From: Prolixibacteraceae bacterium
GTDB taxonomy: Bacteria > Bacteroidota > Bacteroidia > Bacteroidales > Prolixibacteraceae
Assembly (NCBI GenBank): GCA_003506435.1
Contig: DOAQ01000017.1
Coordinates: 138,010-202,009 of the forward strand
Reading direction: 5' to 3'
DNA length: 64,000 nt
Positions 32,740-42,554 of the stretch are shown here, one piece after another (within the stretch, counting starts at the first letter, position 1; the number at the start of each line of letters is the position of its first letter). A model generated the notes under the pieces. The model searched no databases, was not told the origin of the DNA, and saw nothing but the letters and a program-made list of their open reading frames with translations. A program made the position numbers and the translations under genes.

Positions 32740-34314
32740 ATGGACAACAGGGTAATAATCATGGATACCACCCTCCGGGACGGAGAACAAACCACCGGTG
32801 TGTCCTTCACCGATTCAGAAAAACTAAGTGTAGCCCGCGTGCTGCTCGACGACCTGAATGTGGACCGCATAGAAATTGCCTCGGCCCGCGTTTCGGAAGG
32901 CGAGTTCAAAGGCACCCGCCGCGTAATGGAATGGGCCAGAGAAAAGGGACATATTGAAAAGGTGGAGGTCCTTGGTTTTGTCGACGGGCAGATATCGATT
33001 GACTGGATTACCAAAGCAGGTGGAAAAGTGATCAATCTGTTGTGCAAAGGTTCATACAAGCATGTTACCGAGCAATTGCGGAAAACACCGGAGCAACATA
33101 TTTCCGACATAAAGAAAGTAATTGAGTATGCGGACAAACAGGGTGTCCGGGTAAATGTGTACCTCGAAGACTGGTCGAACGGAATGCGTAGCTCGCGTGA
33201 CTATGTGCATTTCATGATCAAAGAACTGAAGAAGCTGAAGATCGACCGTATTATGCTACCCGACACGCTGGGAATTCTTGACCCGGATGAAACGTACGAT
33301 TACTGCAAAGAAATGCTGGACTCGTACCCGGATGTTAAGTTCGATTTTCATGCGCACAACGATTACGATTTAGCTATTGCAAACGTGTTCCATGCACTGA
33401 AAGCAGGTATACGTTGCATCCATACAACGATTAACGGATTAGGTGAACGCGCAGGGAATGCGCCATTGTCGAGCGCCATTGCCACAATCAAAGACCACCT
33501 GAAACTGACGACCGGCATCAATGAGGCCAAAATCAACAAGGTATCGCGGCTGGTTGAATCATTTTCAGGAATACGAATTCCGACCAATAAACCATTGATC
33601 GGAGAATTTGTGTTCACCCAATGCAGTGGTATCCATGCAGATGGCGACAACAAAAATAATCTCTATTTCAACGACTTGCTACCTGAGCGTTTCGGACGTA
33701 TCCGACAATATGCTCTTGGCAAAACATCAGGGAAAGCAAATATAAAAAAGAACCTGGAAGACATTGGCATCGAACTCGATCCCGAATCGTTGAAGGTGGT
33801 TACTGAAAAGATCATCGAACTGGGCGATAAAAAAGAGACTGTAACTTCTGAGGATTTGCCGTACATCGTTGCCGACGTACTCAACAACAAGGAAATTGAG
33901 AACAGGATTATCGTCAAGAATTATTCGATAATGCACGCTTACGGCCTGCACCCGGTCGCTTCGATAAGCATCGAGATCAATGGAAAGTCGTATGAGGAAA
34001 GCGCAAGTGGCGACGGACAGTATGATGCATTCATGAATGCGTTGAGAAGTATTTATAAATCGCTGAAAAAGCCGCTTCCAAAACTGATCGACTACGTGGT
34101 AACCATTCCTCCGGGAGGTAAAACCGATGCCCTTGTTGAAACAGTGATCACCTGGGAAAACGACCATGAGTTTAAGACCCGCGGCCTCGACTCCGACCAG
34201 ACTGCATCGGCCATCAAAGCGACTTTACGTATGCTGAACCTGGTTGAACACGAGAAAGAAGGTGGTTTGTTCAATTTTAAAACCATCTACGAAAAGATAA
34301 AAACAAAATTATAG
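32740..34314 (+). CDS. 2-isopropylmalate synthase/citramalate synthase-like enzyme
   Basis: A 524-residue second DRE-TIM synthase of the leucine operon: IMDTTLRDGEQTTGVSFTDS, FDFHAHNDYDLAIANVFHAL, NGLGERAGNAPLSSAIA, and a C-terminal LeuA-type regulatory domain (SIMHAYGLHPVASISIEING). Homologs between leuD and leuB are common in Bacteroidota. They may be (R)-citramalate synthases feeding isoleucine synthesis from pyruvate and acetyl-CoA, or second isopropylmalate synthases. The sequence alone does not decide, so I leave the symbol blank. Confidence 0.85.
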   Translation: MDNRVIIMDTTLRDGEQTTGVSFTDSEKLSVARVLLDDLNVDRIEIASARVSEGEFKGTRRVMEWAREKGHIEKVEVLGFVDGQISIDWITKAGGKVINLLCKGSYKHVTEQLRKTPEQHISDIKKVIEYADKQGVRVNVYLEDWSNGMRSSRDYVHFMIKELKKLKIDRIMLPDTLGILDPDETYDYCKEMLDSYPDVKFDFHAHNDYDLAIANVFHALKAGIRCIHTTINGLGERAGNAPLSSAIATIKDHLKLTTGINEAKINKVSRLVESFSGIRIPTNKPLIGEFVFTQCSGIHADGDNKNNLYFNDLLPERFGRIRQYALGKTSGKANIKKNLEDIGIELDPESLKVVTEKIIELGDKKETVTSEDLPYIVADVLNNKEIENRIIVKNYSIMHAYGLHPVASISIEINGKSYEESASGDGQYDAFMNALRSIYKSLKKPLPKLIDYVVTIPPGGKTDALVETVITWENDHEFKTRGLDSDQTASAIKATLRMLNLVEHEKEGGLFNFKTIYEKIKTKL

Positions 34315-34345
34315 TCGTAAGTAATGAGTAAAAAGTAGTTAGTCG
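34313..34345. repeat. Solo AGTAAGT-type repeat arm
   Basis: AGTCGTAAGTAATGAGTAAA and the following AAGTAGTTAGTCG closely resemble the arms of element B (13797/14207), but no partner arm or four-helix-bundle gene is present. It starts at the stop codon of the preceding synthase gene, as the element arms do. Confidence 0.5.
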
Positions 34346-34394
34346 AAAAAACAGAGTGTAAAATTTATACGATATTTATCCGGCGCCAAACCAA

Positions 34395-34428
34395 AAACCC
34401 TTCCCCTTTCGGGAGGCCGGAATGGGCC
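34395..34428. repeat. REP-like palindrome upstream of leuB
   Basis: CCCTTCCCC-TTTC-GGGAGG is followed by CCGGAATGGGCC, a member of the GC-rich family seen at 11489. It lies in the 140-base gap before leuB. Confidence 0.5.
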
Positions 34429-34454
34429 GACATCAAGAAAAAACCAGATAAAAA

Positions 34455-35519
34455 ATGAAACTGAACATTGCTGTTCTTCCCGGCGACGGGATTGGGCCTG
34501 AAATTATTGATCAGGCCATGAAAGCCGTAAAGGCAATTGCATTAAAATTTAACCATGAGTTGGAGTATAAATTCGGACTGACCGGTGCAACAGCCATTGA
34601 CCAAATTGGCGAACCGTACCCGGAAGAAACACACGAACTGTGTATGCAGTCGGATGCTGTTTTGTTTGGCGCTGTCGGCGACCCGAAATTCGACAATAAT
34701 CCGAAAGCAAAAGTCCGCCCCGAACAAGGCTTGTTACTGATGCGCAAAAAGCTGGGTTTATATGCCAATATCCGCCCGGTAGTTACTTTTCCATCGTTGC
34801 TGCACAAGTCGCCGCTTCGTCGCGAACTGATTGAAGGCGCCGACTTTGTGGCTATCCGCGAACTGACCGGCGGTATTTATTTCGGAGAGAAAGGTCGTTT
34901 GGACAACGGAAATACAGCTTTCGACACCTGTACATACACCCGAGCCGAGGTGGAGCGAATCCTGAAACTGGGATACGAATTTGCACTGAAACGCAACAAG
35001 AAACTCACCGTGGTTGATAAGGCCAATGTACTGGAAAGCTCGCGTCTGTGGCGCGAAGTAGCGCAGGAAATGGCGCCAACGTATCCGGAAGTCACCACCG
35101 AATACATGTTTGTTGATAATGCCGCCATGCAGATCATCCAATGGCCGAAAAACTTCGATGTGATGGTTACCGAAAACATGTTCGGCGATATCCTGACCGA
35201 CGAGGCCAGTGTAATTACCGGTTCCCTCGGATTGTCTCCATCGGCCTCCATTGGCATTCACACGTCGGTATTTGAGCCCATTCACGGTTCGTACCCGCAA
35301 GCTGCCGGAAAGAACATTGCCAACCCTGTTGCCACCATCCTTTCGGCTGCCATGATGTTCGAATATGCATTTGGCCTGATGGAAGAAGGCAAACTGATCC
35401 GCAAAGCCGTTGATGCTTCACTTGATGCCAACGTGGTAACTGTTGATATTTCTGCTGACAAATCATATTCAACTTCGGAAGTGGGCGACTGGATTGCCGA
35501 CTGGATTGCAAAAGCATAA
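34455..35519 (+). CDS. leuB: 3-isopropylmalate dehydrogenase
   Basis: A 354-residue NAD-dependent dehydrogenase that oxidises and decarboxylates 3-isopropylmalate to 2-oxoisocaproate. It shows AVLPGDGIGPEIIDQAMKAV, the substrate-binding Arg residues in RPEQGLLLMRKKLGLYANIR, and MFGDILTDEASVITGSLGL. Length and motifs are standard. It ends the leucine operon and is followed by a strong terminator. Confidence 0.96.
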   Translation: MKLNIAVLPGDGIGPEIIDQAMKAVKAIALKFNHELEYKFGLTGATAIDQIGEPYPEETHELCMQSDAVLFGAVGDPKFDNNPKAKVRPEQGLLLMRKKLGLYANIRPVVTFPSLLHKSPLRRELIEGADFVAIRELTGGIYFGEKGRLDNGNTAFDTCTYTRAEVERILKLGYEFALKRNKKLTVVDKANVLESSRLWREVAQEMAPTYPEVTTEYMFVDNAAMQIIQWPKNFDVMVTENMFGDILTDEASVITGSLGLSPSASIGIHTSVFEPIHGSYPQAAGKNIANPVATILSAAMMFEYAFGLMEEGKLIRKAVDASLDANVVTVDISADKSYSTSEVGDWIADWIAKA

Positions 35520-35538
35520 ATTTTTATTCAACATATTG

Positions 35539-35568
35539 AAAAGGCTTTCCGAAAGGAAGGCCTTTTTT
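35539..35568 (+). terminator. Terminator of the leucine operon
   Basis: AAAAGGCTTTCC (35539-35550) pairs with GGAAGGCCTTTT (35555-35566) around GAAA, with one wobble, and runs into T6. Confidence 0.9.
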
Positions 35569-35728
35569 GTTGGCGTTTTTGCCTGTTTATCAATTGTGTA
35601 CTCAAATTGCGGGTAACCATTTATATAAAATACCGATTAACGTGGTAATACCAATAAATTTAGGCTGAAAGTATATTCAGGTTTGTAATCATTTCTTACT
35701 TTTAAGATAAAATCAAAACGGGAGTATC

Positions 35729-38700
35729 ATGTTCAATTTTCGTAACTTTAAAATCATTACTAAACTCAGGATTTTTAGCCTTCTGTCAATTATTGGCCTG
35801 ATTATTCTGGGGAGCATCTCCAACTATTTTTACAATACGGCCAAAACGCTGAGTCTGATGGTTAATTCTGAAAGAGTTCATAATAATACATTTCAGCAAG
35901 GGATTGAAGATTTTTATAAATTCCAGATTTCCGGAGATACGAAATGGATTGATTCTTCTATTGCAAATATGGAAGCAGCCAATCAAATGGCACGGTATTT
36001 CGGAACTATCGATGAAGTGATGCAACACCCTAAAGATGAAGTCGTAGACCTTTTTTACACTACGTATAAAGAGGCTTATTACTATGACCGCTCAAATGCC
36101 CGCCTCATGTTCAGCCGTCTCAAAATATTACTGATACTAAAACCTGCAAAACTGGTGGAAGCCCAAAAAACTGCAATGGAGGGTGCCCTGTTGGGCGACG
36201 AAATAAAAAATAACATTATAAATTACAAAGCCAATTCATCATCCGCTATCAATGACGATTTAACCGATGATTTGGCCCAAATGAGAAATTTCTACAGTGA
36301 ATTTGCTGCTGCTGTTTCTTCATTAACTACTTATGCCAATAAGCTTTTGGGTGTCGGTATATCTCTGGTTGTGTTTTTTCTGATACTGATAATGGCATTT
36401 GCTTCAATTATCATTTCAAATTCAATTACAGTTCCAATAAATAAAATAGTAAGAACTGTCGATTCTATTGCGAAAGGAAACCTGAATACTAAACTTTCTG
36501 CTGATGCCAAAAATGAAATTGGCGACCTAAGCGCTGCCCTAAATAAAATGGTAATCCAACTGAAGGAATCACGCGACAAGTCGGAACAGGATTCCTGGTT
36601 TAAATCGGGGATTAACCTGCTGAATGAAAAACTTAGCGGAGATCAGGAAATTACGGATATATCGTCGAATGCACTTTCGTTTATGATGACTTTTTTGCAT
36701 TCACAACTGGGTAGTATCCATCTGTACGATTCGGAACGCCAGCATCTTAAACTTTTAAGTTCGTCGGGGTTCGATACAAAAAAATTAAAAAAACACATTC
36801 CACTAAATGACGGAATCATCGGGCAGGCGGCATTTTCAAAACAGATGGTTGTCTTATCAGACATTCCTGATGAATTATATGTTACATATTCATCGGCAGG
36901 TGAATTTAAACCAAAGCAAATTATTGTCGTACCGCTGCTTTTCAACGAAACACTTATCGGGGTCATCGAACTATCTTCAATGCAATCTTTTTCTGAAAAT
37001 GAATTGGAGTTTGTAAGTCAGGCTTCCGAGATTATTGCAATCAATTTGAATTCTTCAGAAAACACATTTAAAACCAACGAATTATTAAAAAAGACCCAGG
37101 ATCAGGCGAGCGAACTTCAGGTTCAGCAAGAAGAATTACGGGTCGCAAATGAAGAATTGGTCGAACAGACCAAAGTGCTTACCGAAAATGAGAAGAAGCT
37201 TCAGGTTCAGCAGGAAGAATTACGGGTCGCGAACGAAGAACTGGAAGGGCGGACCCGTCAGCTTGAAATTCAAAAAGAAGACATCAGCAATAAGAACAAT
37301 GAATTACGCCAAATAAGAGATGCTCTTGAGATTAAAGCGAAAGAACTCGAACTGGCAAGCCAGTATAAATCGGAATTTCTGGCCAATATGTCGCACGAAC
37401 TCCGCACCCCATTAAACAGCTTGCTTATTCTTTCTAACGTACTGGCGAAAAATTCTAAGGGGAACCTCACTGCCGATCAAATCCAATCGATGAATATTAT
37501 TCACAAAAGCGGGACCGACCTGTTGTACCTGATCAACGATGTTCTCGATTTGTCGAAAATCGAAGCCGGAAAAGTGGTCATCGAGTTGGAAACGATTAAT
37601 GCCATTGATCTGAAAAATGAAGTTTTAATGACTTTCAACGCCACCGCAGAAGATAAAGATCTTTCTTTTAATGTTCATATAGATGATCGTTTTCCGGCAC
37701 AATTAAACACCGACCGTTACCGCCTGATGCAAATCCTGAAGAACCTGCTTTCCAATGCTTTTAAATTTACCAGCAAAGGCGCTATTTCGGTCGATTTTTT
37801 GCCAACGCCGAAAAATGCTGTGTTTAAAACTCCGGAATTGACCTCTGAAAATACTTGTTGCATCAAAGTTTCTGACACAGGAGTCGGCATTCCGGAAGAA
37901 AAGCTGGAGGCAATTTTTGAAGCTTTCCAGCAGGCCGACGGAAGTATTTCCCGGAAATTTGGAGGTACAGGCTTGGGCTTGTCAATATCCAGGGAATTGA
38001 TTAAAATGCTTAGCGGGGAATTGCAACTTACAAGTAAAATAAATGAAGGCTCTACTTTTTTCGTTTATCTGCCCGCTCAAAATATCCCCGGATCGGCAAC
38101 ATCTGCCAGACATCCTGAAAAATCGCAGGAATTGAAGATTGAAACTCCCCAGACGAAGCAGGAGGACAAAGCGGAACAACCGTCTGTAGTAGTTCCGTTT
38201 ATTAAAGACGACCGCGATGAAGATCTGAACGAACGAACTGTTCTGATTATTCATCCTTCGAAAGAGCAGGCCGGGAAATTTCTTCAGCAGGCAAGGTCAA
38301 AAAACTACCGGGCTATTGTCGCTGAAAATATCTTGAATGGCATTGTCCTGGCTAAAAAATATCACCCAAAAGCCATTATGCTGGCGGTAGAACTGGCTGA
38401 TGCAAAAGATAGCAACTATCAGAATTTAAAGTCCCATCCATCGGTTAGCAAGCTGCCGGTTCATCTGATAACTCCTATTGATTATGATGGGAATACAGGA
38501 CTATCCGGGCTTCATACACTTGAAACGATTGATTTTGCAGATGCACTGAAGTCGCTGGAAGATCATCTTGTCCCCGGTTCCAAAAGAATATTGATTGTTG
38601 AAGATAACGTGGTGACTTTAAAAGTTGTCAGGCAACTGTTGTCGGAACTGGATATTGAAATTGAAGAAGCAAAGTGTGCCGAAGAAGCATACAAAATCAT

Positions 38701-39382
38701 GGTTCAAAAGAAATTCGACTGCGTCATTCTTGATTTAGGCTTGCCCGACTATTCAGGAAAGGAATTGCTTGAAAAAATGGAAAAGAACAACATTACCATC
38801 CCAAAAGTCATGATATACACCGGGAAGGATATGTCGAAAGAAGAAATAAAAGAGTTGAACGATTATACCGACACCATCATCCTGAAAGGCCTGAAATCAG
38901 ACGAACGGCTGATGGATGAAGTTACTCTTTTCCTGCATCAGGTTTCAAAAACAATTCCTGAAATGCAAACAAAAACCTCGATCCCGGATGGGGAAAGCTC
39001 CCTATTTAAGGGCAAAAAAATTCTTGTTGTCGACGATGAGATCCGGAATGTATTTGCACTCGGAAAGATATTGGAAGAAAGAGACATTGAAGTTTTTGAG
39101 GCTGAAAACGGGAAAGTTGCCATTGATGTCCTGATGGAAAACAAACAGATCGATTTAGTGCTAATGGATGTGATGATGCCGGTGATGGACGGATACGAAG
39201 CGATGCGGATTATCCGCAATACGCCTGAAATAAAGCATGTTCCAATTATTTGTCTGACTGCAAAAGCAATGAAGGAAGACCATGAAAATGCGCTAAAAAA
39301 CGGGGCAAACGATTATTTATCGAAGCCGTTGGATGAAAATAAGTTATTCTCAATGTTAAAAATATGGCTCTACAAAAAATAA
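35729..39382 (+). CDS. Hybrid sensor histidine kinase with GAF, coiled coil and three receiver-like domains
   Basis: A 1217-residue membrane kinase. Two membrane helices (about 14-35 and 207-230) bracket a sensor domain of about 170 residues. HAMP follows (about 230-285), then GAF (about 300-440) and a coiled coil with a duplicated QVQQEELRVANEEL repeat (463-505). HisKA has its phosphoacceptor at His556 in NMSHELRTPLNS, and the ATPase domain shows DTGVGIPEEKLEAIFEAFQQ. The first receiver-like domain (about 830-945) lacks a convincing Asp site. The second (RILIVEDN, VILDLGLPD) and third (KILVVDDE, LVLMDVMMPVMDGYEA) look functional. It heads a kinase-kinase-CheR-CheB gene set. Confidence 0.92.
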   Translation: MFNFRNFKIITKLRIFSLLSIIGLIILGSISNYFYNTAKTLSLMVNSERVHNNTFQQGIEDFYKFQISGDTKWIDSSIANMEAANQMARYFGTIDEVMQHPKDEVVDLFYTTYKEAYYYDRSNARLMFSRLKILLILKPAKLVEAQKTAMEGALLGDEIKNNIINYKANSSSAINDDLTDDLAQMRNFYSEFAAAVSSLTTYANKLLGVGISLVVFFLILIMAFASIIISNSITVPINKIVRTVDSIAKGNLNTKLSADAKNEIGDLSAALNKMVIQLKESRDKSEQDSWFKSGINLLNEKLSGDQEITDISSNALSFMMTFLHSQLGSIHLYDSERQHLKLLSSSGFDTKKLKKHIPLNDGIIGQAAFSKQMVVLSDIPDELYVTYSSAGEFKPKQIIVVPLLFNETLIGVIELSSMQSFSENELEFVSQASEIIAINLNSSENTFKTNELLKKTQDQASELQVQQEELRVANEELVEQTKVLTENEKKLQVQQEELRVANEELEGRTRQLEIQKEDISNKNNELRQIRDALEIKAKELELASQYKSEFLANMSHELRTPLNSLLILSNVLAKNSKGNLTADQIQSMNIIHKSGTDLLYLINDVLDLSKIEAGKVVIELETINAIDLKNEVLMTFNATAEDKDLSFNVHIDDRFPAQLNTDRYRLMQILKNLLSNAFKFTSKGAISVDFLPTPKNAVFKTPELTSENTCCIKVSDTGVGIPEEKLEAIFEAFQQADGSISRKFGGTGLGLSISRELIKMLSGELQLTSKINEGSTFFVYLPAQNIPGSATSARHPEKSQELKIETPQTKQEDKAEQPSVVVPFIKDDRDEDLNERTVLIIHPSKEQAGKFLQQARSKNYRAIVAENILNGIVLAKKYHPKAIMLAVELADAKDSNYQNLKSHPSVSKLPVHLITPIDYDGNTGLSGLHTLETIDFADALKSLEDHLVPGSKRILIVEDNVVTLKVVRQLLSELDIEIEEAKCAEEAYKIMVQKKFDCVILDLGLPDYSGKELLEKMEKNNITIPKVMIYTGKDMSKEEIKELNDYTDTIILKGLKSDERLMDEVTLFLHQVSKTIPEMQTKTSIPDGESSLFKGKKILVVDDEIRNVFALGKILEERDIEVFEAENGKVAIDVLMENKQIDLVLMDVMMPVMDGYEAMRIIRNTPEIKHVPIICLTAKAMKEDHENALKNGANDYLSKPLDENKLFSMLKIWLYKK

Positions 39383-39392
39383 AACAAAAACA

Positions 39393-40985
39393 ATGAAACC
39401 TAAGATATTAATTGTTGACGACCTGATCGAAAATCTGATAAGTCTGGAAGCTATTCTGGATGGCTTTGATATCGATATTATCCGGGCATTTTCCGGTGAA
39501 GAAGCATTGAAATTCAGTATGAGAGAAGATTTTGCGCTGGTAATCCTAGACGTGCAAATGCCAGGCATGAACGGGTATGAAACCCTCGAAATGATGAGAC
39601 AACGGAAAAAAACCAAATACTTGCCGGTCATATTCGTTTCAGCAATCCATCAAAGCGACCTTCACATCATCAAAGGAATTGAAACCGGGGCAGTCGATTT
39701 TATTCCCAAACCAATTATTCCGGATATTCTGAGAGGAAAAGTACGGGTTTTCCTTGACCTGTATATTCAGCGCATGAGGCTTAACGACCTGTTGGAGCAG
39801 ATGGAAGAAACCAACCTGAACCTGAAGGTTGCCAAGGAAAGAGCGGAAGAAGCAACCCGCGCAAAAACAATGTTCCTGGCCAATATGTCGCACGAAATAC
39901 GAACCCCGCTCAATGGTGTAATTGGCCTGTCGAAGCTGCTACAAAAGTCGGAGATGAATGACGACCAGCAGAATTTAGTCAATATTATTACCACTTCAGG
40001 GGAAAATTTGCTGCTGATCATTAATGATATTCTCGATTTCTCGAAAATTGAATCGGGGCAGGTTCAGTTAGAAACCATCAATTTTAATTTGAGGAATTTG
40101 GTAAAAAACATTTTCCAGCTTTTGCAGTTCAAAGCAAACGAAAAAGGGATAGAACTCTGTTATCATATATCGGATGAAATTGCGGATACTTTTCTCGGCG
40201 ACCCTTTACGAATCAACCAGATACTGATGAACCTGGTAAATAATGCCATCAAATTTACGCACAAAGGCAAGGTTAAATTGATTATTGAACTGATTGACCA
40301 GAGCGAACAATCGGTACGGTTGCTGTTCCGCATTGTCGACACAGGAATCGGGATATCGGAGGAAGGCAAATCGTTGTTGTTTAAAGAATTTTCCCAATCG
40401 GAATCATCCATTACGCGGAAATACGGGGGCACAGGTCTTGGACTGGCCATTTCACAAAACCTGGTGAACCTGATGAACGGAGAAATAGGGATAGAGAGCA
40501 AAATAGGTGAAGGTTCTGAGTTCTGGTTCAGGATTCCGCTAAAAAAATCGGGCATTTTGGAGGATGAAGAAAAAGATATTGCCAATCATCTTCCAAAATC
40601 AGTCAGCATCCTTTTGGCCGAAGACAACCTGATAAACCAAAAAGTTGCTGTTTTGACTTTAAAACAATTGGGGTTTAACTGTGATATAGCGAACAACGGA
40701 GCTGAAGCTTTCAAAAAATATGTATCAACCCGGTACGAGTTGGTTTTAATGGATATGCAGATGCCGGAAGTTGACGGGTTGCAGGCTACCCGGATGATCC
40801 GGGAATATGAACAACAGAATTTTATTCCCCATCCAGCCTATGTGGTTGCCCTTACAGCCAATAACATGGTGGAAGATAAACAACTTTGCTTTTCAGTGGG
40901 AATGAATAATTTTTTGTGCAAACCGTTTACCGAAGCCGGGATGAGAGGAATTTTGAAGGATGTAGCACGAATACAAAAAAAATAG
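39393..40985 (+). CDS. REC-HisKA-HATPase-REC hybrid histidine kinase (soluble)
   Basis: A 530-residue cytoplasmic signalling protein without membrane segments. An N-terminal receiver (KILIVDDLIENLISLEAILD, phosphoacceptor Asp53 in VILDVQMPGMNG) is followed by a short coiled coil. HisKA has His167 in FLANMSHEIRTPLNGVIGLS; the ATPase domain has DTGIGISEEGKSLLFKEFSQ and GGTGLGLAIS. A C-terminal receiver ends the protein (ILLAEDNLINQKVAVLTLK, LVLMDMQMPEVDGLQATRM). It starts 10 bases after the membrane kinase, so it can both receive phosphate from it and start its own relay. Confidence 0.93.
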   Translation: MKPKILIVDDLIENLISLEAILDGFDIDIIRAFSGEEALKFSMREDFALVILDVQMPGMNGYETLEMMRQRKKTKYLPVIFVSAIHQSDLHIIKGIETGAVDFIPKPIIPDILRGKVRVFLDLYIQRMRLNDLLEQMEETNLNLKVAKERAEEATRAKTMFLANMSHEIRTPLNGVIGLSKLLQKSEMNDDQQNLVNIITTSGENLLLIINDILDFSKIESGQVQLETINFNLRNLVKNIFQLLQFKANEKGIELCYHISDEIADTFLGDPLRINQILMNLVNNAIKFTHKGKVKLIIELIDQSEQSVRLLFRIVDTGIGISEEGKSLLFKEFSQSESSITRKYGGTGLGLAISQNLVNLMNGEIGIESKIGEGSEFWFRIPLKKSGILEDEEKDIANHLPKSVSILLAEDNLINQKVAVLTLKQLGFNCDIANNGAEAFKKYVSTRYELVLMDMQMPEVDGLQATRMIREYEQQNFIPHPAYVVALTANNMVEDKQLCFSVGMNNFLCKPFTEAGMRGILKDVARIQKK

Positions 40986-40992
40986 GATTTTT

Positions 40993-41838
40993 ATGGGAGG
41001 TTCCTACTATGAATCGAATGCCGACCTTTTGAATATTGAGTTGCAGTTGCTTCTCGACGCAATTTTCCTAAGATATGGTTACGATTTTAGAGATTACAGC
41101 AAAGCTCATATCAAAAGACGTATTTTGCACCGGTTGAGTATCAGCCAGCTTTCAACCGTAACTGAACTTCAGGATAGGATATTAAGAAGCAGAGAATTTT
41201 TTATAGACTTTTTGGACGACCTCTCAATTAATGTAACGGAAATGTTCCGCGACCCGGAATTTTATAAATCCTTTCGCGAAAATATTATTCCCAAACTGAA
41301 AACGTATACTTTTTTCAAGATATGGCATGCCGGATGCGCCACCGGAGAAGAGGTATATTCGCTTGCCATCTTGCTTCAGGAAGAAGGCCTGCTCGACCGG
41401 TGCCAGGTTTATGCGACCGATTTTAACCGGAAAGTCCTCGAAATTGCGAAAGAAGGAGTGTATCAGAAGGCCGATATAGAACAGTACGAGCGAAATTATC
41501 AACTTTCGGGCGGAAAAAAGAAATTGGCTGACTACTACCAATCGATGTACGGTTCGGTGATGCTCAATAAAGAACTATCGAACCGGATTGTTTTTGCCGA
41601 CCACAATCTCGTTACCGATAGTGTTTTTGCTGAAGTCAACCTTATATTGTGCCGCAATGTGTTGATTTACTTCGAAAAAAAACTTCAAGACAATGTTATG
41701 TACTTGTTGTATCAAAGTCTTGTCCCTTCCGGAATTTTGTGCCTGGGAACAAAGGAAAGCATTAAATTCACGCGGGTAGAAAAGCTTTTTGACATTGTTG
41801 ATGAGAAACAGAAAATATATAAAAAGAAGATCGTCTGA
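40993..41838 (+). CDS. cheR: CheR-type protein-glutamate methyltransferase
   Basis: A 281-residue SAM-dependent methyltransferase of the CheR family. The N-terminal helical domain (FLRYGYDFRDYSKAHIKRRI, LDDLSINVTEMFRDPEFYKS) and the SAM site (IWHAGCATGEEVYSLAILLQ) are canonical, as is LILCRNVLIYFEKKLQ. No TPR tail is present. It overlaps the downstream cheB by one base (TGATG). No chemoreceptor is encoded nearby, so the likely substrates are glutamates in the coiled coil of the adjacent kinase; that is inference. Confidence 0.93.
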   Translation: MGGSYYESNADLLNIELQLLLDAIFLRYGYDFRDYSKAHIKRRILHRLSISQLSTVTELQDRILRSREFFIDFLDDLSINVTEMFRDPEFYKSFRENIIPKLKTYTFFKIWHAGCATGEEVYSLAILLQEEGLLDRCQVYATDFNRKVLEIAKEGVYQKADIEQYERNYQLSGGKKKLADYYQSMYGSVMLNKELSNRIVFADHNLVTDSVFAEVNLILCRNVLIYFEKKLQDNVMYLLYQSLVPSGILCLGTKESIKFTRVEKLFDIVDEKQKIYKKKIV

Positions 41839-42404
41839 TGTATAAGGCTATTGTGATAGGTACTTCGTATGGAGGAATCGAAGCATTGAGGCTCATTCTT
41901 CCCCAATTTGAGGAAAATTTTCCTCTGCCTGTCATTGTTGTTTTGCACATTGGCGAGCACAGTAACGATTTGTTTATCCGGCATCTGAATAACATGTGCA
42001 AATTGGCGGTAAAAGAAGCTGACAGTAACGAACCTGTTCTGCCCGGGTACATTTATTTTGCTCCACCCAATTATCATCTTCAGGTTGAAGATGATTTCAC
42101 ATTTTCGTTATCGACTGATGTGAAACTTAATTTTTCGAGGCCGTCAATTGATATTCTTTTTGAATCTGCCGCGTGGGCCTATAAAAATACATTGATTGGG
42201 ACAATACTAACCGGCGCCAATTCAGACGGCGCCAACGGCCTGAAAATTATTAAAGAGATGGGTGGAAAAACAATTGTTCAAAATCCCTGTCATGCTATTG
42301 CTTCTGCAATGCCCAAAGCAGCGCTTAAAGCAGTAATGCCCGATATTCGGTTAAACATTGAAGAAATTGCAGGAAAGTTAATTGAATTGGCATATTCAAA
42401 ATGA
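41838..42404 (+). CDS. cheB: Stand-alone CheB-type methylesterase
   Basis: A 188-residue CheB catalytic domain without the usual N-terminal receiver. The catalytic triad is visible: Ser in VIGTSYGGIEALRL, His in VVVLHIGEHSND and Asp in TGANSDGANGLKI. It should remove methyl groups, or deamidate, on the protein modified by the adjacent CheR. Lacking a receiver, it is not regulated by its own phosphorylation, so control may come through protein contact with the hybrid kinases upstream. Confidence 0.92.
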   Translation: MYKAIVIGTSYGGIEALRLILPQFEENFPLPVIVVLHIGEHSNDLFIRHLNNMCKLAVKEADSNEPVLPGYIYFAPPNYHLQVEDDFTFSLSTDVKLNFSRPSIDILFESAAWAYKNTLIGTILTGANSDGANGLKIIKEMGGKTIVQNPCHAIASAMPKAALKAVMPDIRLNIEEIAGKLIELAYSK

Positions 42405-42528
42405 ATATTCAGAAACGTAAAACAAGCGTAAACCATTTACAACACGTATTCACTCCCTTTTAATGTTATTAGAATGAGTTATTTATAGCCTTTTTCACAA
42501 ATACTAATACATATCCAAACAATTAGCC

Positions 42529-42536
42529 TACCTTTG
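42529..42536 (+). promoter_or_regulatory. -7 element for the DEAD-box helicase gene
   Basis: TACCTTTG is an exact TAnnTTTG match, 19 bases before the ATG at 42555; the -33 side is poor. Confidence 0.45.
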
Positions 42537-42554
42537 CGGCCTATTAAATTTTAC

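Noticed and set aside
34313..34428. Solo repeat plus palindrome before leuB as an attenuator or riboswitch
   Set aside because: There is no leader peptide or alternative pairing as at the leuA leader, and both parts match dispersed repeat families.
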